Positions 22,710-31,399 of a stretch of 45,185 bases of DNA are shown here, piece by piece. The first letter of the stretch is position 1, and every line of letters begins with the position of its first letter. Made by a program: the position numbers and the translations under genes. Where the stretch lies: assembly GCA_003550305.1 (NCBI GenBank), contig QKYT01000018.1, positions 266,991 through 312,175 on the forward strand, read 5' to 3'. A model generated the notes under the pieces. That model made no database searches. It worked only from the letters and a program-made list of their open reading frames with translations, and was not told the origin of the DNA. The DNA is from Glomus cerebriforme (lineage: Eukaryota > Glomeromycota > Glomeromycetes > Glomerales > Glomeraceae).

Positions 22710-22751
22710 AAGCAAATATATTAATATATTAATATATTAATATATTTGCTT
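22710..22751. repeat. Right tip palindrome, perfect 42 bp
   Basis: The sequence equals its own reverse complement over all 42 bases: AAGCAAATATATTAATATA, then centre, then the mirrored arm ending ATTTGCTT. It can fold into a long hairpin. It directly abuts AGCT and the integrase 3' half. Confidence 0.85.
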
Positions 22752-23165
22752 AGCTGAATGTAATTATCAAGAATTTGAAAAACATACCTATATACTATAT
22801 TCAGCAAGATGCTATGGATCTACTGTTGCCCTCATCCAAAAGATGTAGAGTATAGGTTAAAGGTCTTCCTATAAATAATGCTATTTTTAATAATACTCTT
22901 ACTCATTTAATAGGTATGTATTCCAATAAAGCTGTAGAAAAAGCATTAAAGGGAGAGAAAATAATTGCAAAACCAGCTATAAAATATATTAGATATGACA
23001 AACCACAATTATCCTTTTATGACTCAGTAAGATACCTTCTTAAACCAGGTGAGCATTGAAGTCCACAATTTTACAATATTGGAAGAATTTTTGTACATAA
23101 AAATCAGCCTATATTATATTTCAAAACATTCATTTGTGAGAGAACAATTGAAGGTAATTAAGCAT
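22752..23165 (+). pseudogene. Polinton/Maverick-type integrase, 3' half
   Basis: Continues the integrase split by the 15-kb element. Joined after KA at 7516, the frame reads ECNYQEFEKHTYI. A frame change follows, then QQDAMDLLLPSSKRCR, a stop in place of tryptophan, and VKGLPINNAIFNNTLTHLIG. Next come KAVEKALKGEKIIAKPAIKY and SVRYLLKPGEH with another stop, then NIGRIFVHKNQPILYF. The latter part is the chromo/C-terminal DNA-binding side of such integrases, which normally ends in a VL-type strand. Dead copy. Its partner PolB remnant lies next to it on the opposite strand. Confidence 0.65.
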
Positions 23166-23169
23166 TGTA

Positions 23170-24340
23170 AATCACCTCTGAAATAAATACTTGATCAATA
23201 ATTTTTATTCAGCTTCATCTCTGATTACCTCTTCGAGTGATTGCTTTGATAATCTCTTCTTCAGACATAGGTTGCTCTTTTTTGAATATCATATAATAAA
23301 GATGTATGGATTTTTGATACTAGCAAAATGATCTTTCTTACCCTGATACCAATTTCAATATCTGATAATTATTCTATTATATACATCCTCATTTAAAAAT
23401 AGCATTAAAGCTGTAGATTTATATATTCTTCAGAATCATTCTCTTAATGCAAATTTTTTATATAGCTAGCATATTCAGCAACTAGCTTACTATCTTTTTT
23501 ATAGCAAAGTCTGAATATTCTCTTATTATTTTGAGTTGCACTTTCTCAATAGTTTTCTATGTAATATCACTAGGATATCACTCGCTGGTAAATTATCTGT
23601 CATAGTAAATTTGTCATAGTAAATTTTTGTATTCTAACACTAAGTTTTTCATATATTATCTTTAATTTTCAATTTTCTGAGTATTATGCCAGTCTATAAT
23701 TTATTATACCTTGAAAAAAAATATAAATAAAGAATTAGTTGAGCATTCTATATATCCAAATCTGATAGTATTTCTTAAGGTATATTATTTCAGTATTATT
23801 TCCATATTGCTTCAATTTAGATAAATATGCCAGAATTTAACAATTCCAATTGCCTATATTGTTATCTGGTCATTTAATATCTATCTCTAAGTCAAGCAGG
23901 TTAATACTTCTTTTTATCTATCAGATTATGTATGGTATAAATTTTTACATTGTAAGAAATTTACAGTTCTGGGTTCATTTTCTACGTCTTCTAAAATACA
24001 ATGCTCATAAATATCAATAGTTAGTTTTTTTTGATGAAAGATTTCTTAAGACCTTTTGCCTTTTGCATATTTTTGTTTGTTTCCTCAGTTTCTAATACAT
24101 AAGATTTGATCAGTTTCCAGCATATCTTAGCACCTGAGTTTCTGCAAATTCACCTTTCTACTTGCCAATCACCTTTTTGTTTTTTAGCTCACATAGCCAT
24201 CGGGATGCATAAACTGTCTGCATTTTCAATCATATCAGCATAGACATTCTCAGTCACAATTTCAATAATAAATGAATCAGTATCGGTATAGCATAATTTT
24301 GCACAATCTCCATATTTGCGCTTGGAATTTGCTCAAGTTG
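23170..24340 (-). pseudogene. Protein-primed-type DNA polymerase B, C-terminal remnant
   Basis: At about 24305-24240 the minus strand reads KYGDCAKLCYTDTDSFIIEI, then VTENVYADMIENADSL. YTDTDSF is motif C of organellar/viral-type (protein-primed) PolB, as in Polintons. Downstream pieces fit its C-terminal region: ICRNSGAKICWKLIKSYVLE (about 24140) and NMQKAKGLKKSFIKKN (about 24050). After that only fragments remain to about 23200 (MSEEEIIKAITRRGN). There are many stops and frame changes. Its convergent arrangement with the integrase supports a Polinton relic. Capsid, ATPase and protease genes are not visible in the window. Confidence 0.6.
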
Positions 24341-24410
24341 ACAATTGGCCTAAATTATCGGCCAATTTTCATAATGTCTTAAGACATACCCAATGATACT
24401 TTCCTTATAT

Positions 24411-24555
24411 AGGGTACGTCTAAAGCGGAGCAGAATCACGTGATATTAGTAAAATTTTGGCCGGAATTATGACATTAAGAAATTATGCATGTGACAAATA
24501 ACAGGTGATAAATAGGGAGACATATATTCACTATTATCACTTTAGACGTTCCCCT
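24411..24555. mobile_element. 145-bp MITE
   Basis: The left end AGGGTACGTCTAAAG and right end CTTTAGACGTTCCCCT are inverted repeats with one indel and one mismatch. TATAT on both sides may be a target duplication, but the context is AT-rich. Inside is a CACGTGAT box and the GGCCGGAATTATGACATT motif shared with 3427 and 29798. Confidence 0.6.
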
Positions 24556-24716
24556 TATATAGTAATTATTTTAATTTGGGCCAGACACAACAAGTAACTA
24601 GCTATACGAAAAGTTTAAACAATTTTATTTAATTTTTTTTTAATTTAGGAAACTATAACACTGTATTAAAATAATTAAAATAAATAAAACAAACATAGAT
24701 GTTTAATTGTATAAAC

Positions 24717-25114
24717 TCAAAAAATGGAAAAGGTCCCACATCCACCCAATCCACCCTGGTATCCTTCTTCGGGAAGACCAGTTTCTTTTGACAGATGCCT
24801 CAGGAGATGCTTCCATTTAAAATAAATTTCCCGCTTTTCAATTACGCGATGCCATAAAGATTTATTCTAAAAAATTAGACCGCATCCAAAAATGAATTCA
24901 GACAAAATATCATTATTAAAATAATAACAAAAAATGGATGTGGGTAAAAAAAAAAAGAAGAAGAAACAATGATAGTTTCACTTGGGTTGTTGTATTATTT
25001 GGTTGTTGAAGTAGTTGTTTTGCTGTCCTTGATTTATCCTTGGGTTGGTTGTTGTAATGGTGGGCTGTTGTTGGTAATGAACCTATTTTTTTGTGGTATA
25101 CTTTTACGCGTCAT
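24717..25114 (-). CDS. Small two-exon gene, unknown function (A-run frameshift)
   Basis: The terminal exon (24866-24717) follows a TTTTTTAG acceptor and encodes 49 residues, including LWHRVIEKREIYFKWKHLLR, HLSKETGLPEEGYQGGLGGC and a stop. The preceding exon ends at 24982 with donor GTGAAA in matching phase and reads YNNQPKDKSRTAKQLLQQPN. Its upstream part starts at ATG 25114 (MTRKSIPQK) but is one base out of frame across an A7 run near 25090. Deleting one A would give one protein of about 93 residues. Either the run is a sequencing error or the gene is broken. An alternative is a longer gene with an acceptor at 25084/25083 (AAATAG). Basic N-terminal part, no signal peptide or membrane helix; family unknown. 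Confidence 0.5.
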
Positions 25115-25473
25115 CAATGATTTATTATGTTAATTTTTTTTTCTTCTTTATTCAAAATGAGTCAAGGCCCGTACATGATAAAGATATTAGTGATATTTTA
25201 CATTATAAATAAAACAAAGAAATATTAGTAGTATTTACTAACGTTTCTTATTATAGTTCATGTTTATGTTTATTGTCATAAATGCACATGATATTAAAGA
25301 GATACCGAAAAGAAATGATTTTGCATGACTGCATATAAAAAAAAATTAGAACAGACAAAATATTTCCGTTTACAGTAAAATGTAAAATGTTAAATGCTTA
25401 TTATACTAAGTTTAATAATTTCAAATATCACGAAAACTTCTTTATTAAAATTAATAATATAAATGATATATAT

Positions 25474-27475
25474 TTATTCTCTTTTTGGTTTTGAACTAGC
25501 AGATGAAGGAATTTTCTTTACAATAAATTTAAATAATCTTGATATAATCCACAAAGTTCCCCCAACAAGTCCAACAATAATACCTAATAAAACTCCAAAA
25601 ACATCATAATTATTACCTCTAATAAATCCCATTCTATTATCAGCAGGAATCCATTCCTTTAAAAATTTATCATCAACACCTCCATTAATACCACTATTAT
25701 ATGAAATATATTCAATCAAATCAGCAGCTCGATATTTTCTCTTACTATTGATTCTAGCTAAAACTTTCATCCTCTTTACATTTTTCTTTACATTTTCATC
25801 TTTTAATAATGAATCTATTTTATAAATAATATCATTAACATCCAAAGTATGTTTATTTAATGTTAATGCTACACCAGATAATCTTAATTTTTCGCCATTG
25901 CCTACTTGATCACCATCCAAAGGTAATACTATCATAGGAATTCCAGTAAACAAAGATTCATGAGAACTGCTTGCACCTCCATGACTTAAAAATAATTTTG
26001 TATTAGTATGATTAAGTATAGAAAATTGTGGTGCAAAAGCAGAAATATAAATATGTGGATGTTCATTATTTAAGATTGATGAAGTTTGAATTTGTGTACC
26101 ATCAGTTAGGTTTAATGTAGGAGAGAAATTATCTTTTGATGTTTGAACTAATGCCCAAATTGCTCCATCAACTAAGTTTTTGTTAATGGCTTCGATTATG
26201 GATTGTAAAATTATATTATTGTTTTTAGCTGTTGTGAAGACGCGTGTACCAAGAGACACATATAAAATACGTTTATGTTTATTCATAAAATCATGAAGTT
26301 CAGGTTGAAGTGGCGGATATTTATCTGACATTACTGGTCCAATTTCCTATTAATTTAAATTAAAGAGAAAAATTAATTTGTCGTTATCTGTTAAATTCAT
26401 ATATAATATATATAATTACCTGAAAATGTGGCGGTAAAGGTTGTGGTAACTATTAAAATAAATTTTAAAAGGAATAATTTTTAATTAAATTAAATTTGAT
26501 TAAAACAAAATAAAATTAGATAATAATTACCTCAAAACCAAAGAAAGTATCAACCAAAAATAAAGATAATTTTCTTATAGATACATAACGGGGTTCGATT
26601 AAAATGGGTTCGACATTAATTTGTTTTCTTTTATCATTTAATTTATTTACCCAAGGATATGTTAGGAAAAATAATTTAATGGGTTGAATTATAGTACATT
26701 TAAATCTTTCCAAAAATGATTCATTTTCTAATGTAACATTACAGAGGAACATTGGATCAGATTTATATATTTTAGGTGCTAGCGCTATAAAAATATGAAA
26801 AAGAAGAAAATAATTAATTTTCTTTTAAGAAAGAAGTAAAAAAAAAAAAAAAAAAATTATTAAAAATTTATAATTACTGTAAAGAAAAGAACTAAATCCA
26901 ACAATAGGTTTCTTTTTAGTATGAGCAACATCTAGACAAGGATCATTTAAAAAAGCATCACAAAAAAATAGGTCAATATTATATTCTTCGGCAACATTTT
27001 TATATGTTTCAAAATTGTTATTATATGCCATTAAACTCAATTCAAGTAATGCACCCCATCCTTTAAATTCAACCTCCTTGTCAGACATTACAATTTTTTT
27101 CATATTAGCAGTTAAACCAGGTTGAGGTCCTAATGAAACTTGTTTTATATTTGGATATTCTGATGATACTGTGTAATTTCCTGATGATAACAATATTATC
27201 TATGTACCAAGAATAGAAAAGGGAAATAAGTGGAATGAGTATGAAAATGTGATGAATTTTTCAATATTTATACTTACATTATAACCTCTTTCAATTAATA
27301 CCGCAGCTATGTCTAGCATTGGTCTAATATGACCTATACCTCCAAGATAAGTACCAACTAAAATATTTTTAGGTATATCCGAACGATCTATATCAATATC
27401 CAAATTATTTTGTGTCGTGACACAAGAAACTAAAAGGAATATCGATAATAAGAAAGTTAAATTTCTTTTAATCAT
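25474..27475 (-). CDS. UDP-glycosyltransferase, ER membrane (GT1 family), five exons
   Basis: Transfers a sugar from a UDP-sugar to a small lipophilic acceptor, probably in the ER lumen. Exons on the minus strand are 27475-27278, 27199-26878, 26784-26531, 26449-26420 and 26346-25474; all introns are GT-AG and phases close, giving 558 residues. The N-terminus is a signal peptide (MIKRNLTFLLSIFLLVSCVT), followed by the HIRPMLDIAAVLIERGYN start of the acceptor domain. The donor-site signature is in the last exon: LFLSHGGASSSHESLFTGIP, then MIVLPLDGDQVGNGEKLRLS. The C-terminus has one membrane helix (GVLLGIIVGLVGGTLWII) and a basic tail ending KPKRE, a KxKxx-type ER-retrieval signal. Exon 4 is only 30 nt (LPQPLPPHFQ). 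Length fits the family (about 500-560). Acceptor unknown; fungal relatives act on sterols or other lipids. Confidence 0.9.
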
Positions 27476-29592
27476 TTTGTATTAATTTGATCTAAATAAT
27501 TTGATAAATAAAAATTCTTTTTAACGAAAATAATCTCTTATTTATATATAATTCAGGTGGGAACTTATGAATATTCCATTCATGTTAAATTTTCCGATAA
27601 CGGTTAGTTTGGTAGCGATATCGCGATAGTAACGATGCTGTACATTGTACAATGCTTATGTCAAATGCTGTACGAAGTTTTATGTAACAAATATTAAAAA
27701 ATAGAACGAATGAGCGAAAGAGATTTTTATTAACTCAATATTTGACATTTGACATTAATATTTAGAATATCTAGAATGATAAAATGCATTAATTCATTGA
27801 AATATTAATAATTTAATAATTTAAAACATTCAAAAGAAACCCTTTACTAAACAATTCTCTTAAACTATAGGTTGTTAATTAACCCCTGGATTCCGGAGTT
27901 ATTGCCGTTTTCAGAAATGTGTACGATTGTGTCACCGAATAATTGAATAATTTAACCGGTCTTATTGTACAATAACTTTTTAACGAATTCTAATTGATGC
28001 TTATTAAAATTATAAATAATGAACGACATTGTTCTCTCAATTTATGTAAATTTTTTATAAAAAAATTAACAAAGGTACAATAATCAAACTCCTGAAATAT
28101 AAATATGTTACAAACAATTATTTAACTGTTACACGAAATATTAAATAAAGTTTAAATAAAGTTTGCATTACTAAAAAATGTTTCTGGAACACTTAATAAT
28201 GAAAAAAAAAAAATATAACAATCCATTTATATTGCAAATCCTATCTTAAAATCCTAGAATTATAGGTAAATTTGCAATCATTTCTATAATTCGCATGAAT
28301 TTTTGGAATCTCGCCGGCCTTTGTTTATTAACCGACTTTTAATTTTATAACGAAATGGAGATTAAAGTCAGTATAAATCAATTTCCACATAAGCATCAAA
28401 CAATGTACAGTTTAGTGCTACTCAATTATTATTTTTTTATTATATAATTTGCTGTATCGTTATCAATAGTCTATCAAGAATCCATCTTATTCAGTCTCAG
28501 TCACGATGTATTTAGAAAGGTTTCTAAAAAACTTCTCTTACTAAAATTTCATAAACATCTTTTTAATCTCTAAAATGTATGAAATCATCATTAAATTGTT
28601 CAATTCTAGGCGAAACTCTTGGTTTCACGGTTAACGTAAATTCACAGTTGCAATGTTGAAATCGACATTAAAACTTTCACCATTTTAAATCCTAAGGAGC
28701 TCATCTGACAAAGTAAAAAGCTAAACTTAATATTGATGATTATGATAAATCATTTTGAGCAAATTGAAAGCAACACAATCTACTTAGGATATGGATTTCA
28801 TAAATCTCTAGTGGAGAATATTCCACACTGTCTCCCATCCAATGTTTACCTCTCAAACAAGAAATTTGTATAACTTAATTTTTATATCAAGGTATCAATC
28901 TGAGTCATATTATTTTTTGTATTTAAGATCCCAATTTCCCTCCCATTTCAACTTGCTTTCTTCTAAATAATTGTTTTTATTAGCTAATAAACTAATCGTG
29001 AAAATAACAACTGAAAATTACATTGGATATTAGGGTAAATAAATTGTGCAAAGCTCATTCAGCTTCCAATTAACTCTTTAAACTACAGTTCTTGTTTCTT
29101 ATTTAAGTGAACCAAAAAAAGGTTTATTATGAATTTCTGAATCTTAACTGTGATACCATTGCTGCTTCACTAACTGCTGCTTCGCAAAAATTGTGGAAAT
29201 TATTTGGATTTTCTAATTTGGCAAATTTACTTTCTCTGTTGGTTATATAAATCAAAAAAAAGTATTTTACTTTGGATTCAGTAGATTAGTTTTTTCCAAC
29301 ACTATTACCATTTGTGGATAATGATCAGCTATCACATTCTTGATCCAAGGCTAAATTGTATTTTAATGTATATTATTTTTTATTAATAAAGAATGCAGAA
29401 AAGGTCACCCATTATATCTTGAACTATTCTTTCATGATTTTCTTTCATATCTTTGTATTTTATAAATAAATTTGCCGCATCGGGCTTGTGATTTTGTAGT
29501 ATGAATTAATGCAAGTTTTTTTTTACCTTTTCCTGATCAAATGAAAAAATAAACATTAACTATATTTAGCAAATGATTTAGCTTTTCTCAGT
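27476..29592. other. Long non-coding stretch upstream of the glycosyltransferase
   Basis: The first few hundred bases should hold the glycosyltransferase promoter; a TTTATATATAA stretch lies about 60 bp upstream of its ATG. The rest is AT-rich and no coding block with more than 40 uninterrupted protein-like residues was found. Confidence 0.5.
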
Positions 29593-29797
29593 TCAACCCA
29601 ATTGACACAACAAATAGAACATGAAAATATTAAAAATTTTAAAAGACTGATTGACTAGAAATCTAATATAATAGAATATTGTTGTAAAGACTGATATAAC
29701 TTTGCTTTTTTTTAGAGGACGGGTAATATCACGTCTAATCCTTATCCTAATAAAATATTTGTCATCCCGTGTCCAATTATTTGACTTGGAACTTGGA

Positions 29798-29920
29798 TAA
29801 TTTCTTAATGCCATAATGCCGGCCAAAAAATTCTATCAAATCACAGGATACTACTCCAGTATTTACAGAATCACGTGATTTGTCCGGCACTATTGCAACT
29901 CGGCCGGCATTAAGAAATTA
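29798..29920. mobile_element. 123-bp MITE of the GGCCGG family
   Basis: Perfect 15-bp terminal inverted repeats: TAATTTCTTAATGCC at left and GGCATTAAGAAATTA at right. Inside each lies a GCCGGCC block and an ACGTGAT box. The same right-end sequence occurs at 24462-24485 and related sequence at 3427. No clear target duplication. Confidence 0.65.
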
Positions 29921-30150
29921 ACTATGTTAGAATAATACGGTCACAAAAATCATGTGATATTTTTCATCACAATCACACCTATGACTTATTTGACCGTTTT
30001 TGGTCGGTAGCAATTTTTAAAGAATTCGTGAAAAAAAATTCTTTTAATAATCACGGCAAAAAAAACGTCCTATTCCAGTACAGAAATGAGCGCATATGAC
30101 TGATACGCATGATTATGTCTCATTTTGTAACATATATATTAATGATTATT

Positions 30151-30387
30151 ATAAACATTGATTTTACTTTCGATTGGATTATTTTAATGTAGACTAACGG
30201 ATTAGCTTTACCTAAAATTTCCGTTTTAGGTAGGCAGTTCACCTTTGGGGGGGCTCAGTTACATATTCATAATTAGTTTTATAGATAGTAAGTTTATTTT
30301 CTCTGTCTTAGTTTTGTCTTTCTAATTTTATTTGTAACGAATCTATGTCAACATAAAAATAAAAATAAAAATAAACATTGATTTTAC
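30151..30387 (+). mobile_element. LINE/SINE-type 3' insertion with 17-bp target duplication
   Basis: A 203-bp insert (30168-30370) ends in an ATAAAAATAAAAATAAA tail. It is flanked by the 17-bp direct repeat ATAAACATTGATTTTAC (30151-30167 and 30371-30387). A simple A-rich tail plus a long target duplication is the mark of target-primed reverse transcription. The insert contains TTCACCTTTGGGGGGGCTCA and a TTTGTAACGAATCTATGTCA tail. It also holds a CCTAAAATTTCCGTTTTAGG hairpin. No protein; either a SINE or a 5'-truncated LINE, inserted on the plus strand. Confidence 0.85.
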
Positions 30388-31399
30388 CCTCAAAAAGAAA
30401 TAAATTCACGATTTGTGCGATTTGTGGTAGCATTTAAAAATTCTTTCCAAATTAAGTTCTTTTAAGAGAAAAAAGGAAAGGATGTTGAAATCATTATTAC
30501 GTAAAAAAAAAAGTAAGTACAAAATGTTTATATTTTTCTTGGCAAAATTTGCAAATTCGACAGTAATGTAGACGCGTTTACATTTTTTCTATCCATCACG
30601 TCGTACAAGAAATATTTTAAATTCACGTGTCATTATTTAGAGCCAATCATATCACATGTTGGCGTAAGCCATTAATATATCACACAAATGTAGTGATCAG
30701 CTAATTTAATATATCTATACCACCATTTGTAACTTGTGATAAATATAGTAAGTTTAGGCTTTAGAGATGATATATTCTCCACTTCATTTGTGCATATTAC
30801 GTATATCAAATGCAAAGTAAAAGGAAATTTGGCATTTTGTTTGTCTATACAAATTCACATTTCAAGTGTTTCGGTGTGACATTTACTGACAGCATTTATA
30901 ATTATGGATGATTTAAAAAGGATTTTCATTATATTTTCGGAATTGTAATTAAAGAATTTAGAATTTAGAAATTCCGATTACCGTAATGAATGAATTGGAT
31001 CAACCCGTTGAAAATGCATTATCTTCTGATCTTAATTATTTTTAATTTCATTTAATAATTTTTGCATGATGATACTAAACTAAAAAAAAATTCGTTTTTA
31101 AATGAATCTCCCATGGGAATCATATATATATATCTATTTCAACCCTATCTTAAATAATTAATGAGAAAAAAAAGTTTTTTAAGCTACTGATTTAAGTAAG
31201 CTATTTAAGCTACACGATGATCTTATGATTACAAAATCACCCATCACCACCACCTGATGTTGATGATAAAGTATTACATCAATTCAAATAAAGAAAATAA
31301 ATATAAAAACCTTCATTTTTTCAATTTCTTCCTATTTCCCTTTTGTAAAAAATACTTACAAAACCTGCACACATTTTCTACAAAAAGGAAGTACAAATT
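30388..31399. other. Upstream region of the GRAM-VASt gene
   Basis: AT-rich, with no coding block. An ATATATATATCTATTTC stretch at about 31124-31140 is the best TATA-like area, about 270 bp before the ATG. The 31257-31505 frame overlaps the true first exon in another frame. Confidence 0.45.

Larger units (their letters stand above)
7517..22751. mobile_element. 15.2-kb PolB-carrying element with palindrome-tipped long TIRs
   Basis: Two long inverted repeats (7517-8903 and 21350-22751) face each other across 12.4 kb. Each outer tip is a 42-bp palindrome built on TTAATATA. AGCT lies at both junctions (7513-7516, 22752-22755), and the integrase reading frame rejoins when the element and one AGCT are removed, which fixes both ends. 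Cargo: a delta-like family B DNA polymerase (minus), a Crinkler gene (minus), another decayed minus-strand gene, and two nested repeat elements plus MITEs. No transposase, integrase or recombinase of its own is visible. Polintons also carry PolB and long TIRs, but their polymerase is protein-primed and their duplication is 6 bp. This element differs on both points. Confidence 0.7.
21350..22751 (-). repeat. Right terminal inverted repeat, about 1.4 kb
   Basis: Reverse-complement partner of 7517-8903 (see that entry). Some differences are shared-frame changes in the CKAFVKELSNEAC-type remnant and a few indels, so the arms have diverged since insertion. Confidence 0.85.

Noticed and set aside
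7517..22751. Integrated linear plasmid or giant-virus segment
   Set aside because: Hairpin tips and PolB allow it, but no capsid, packaging or transcription genes are seen, and the clean junction fits transposition better. Kept only as an open alternative.
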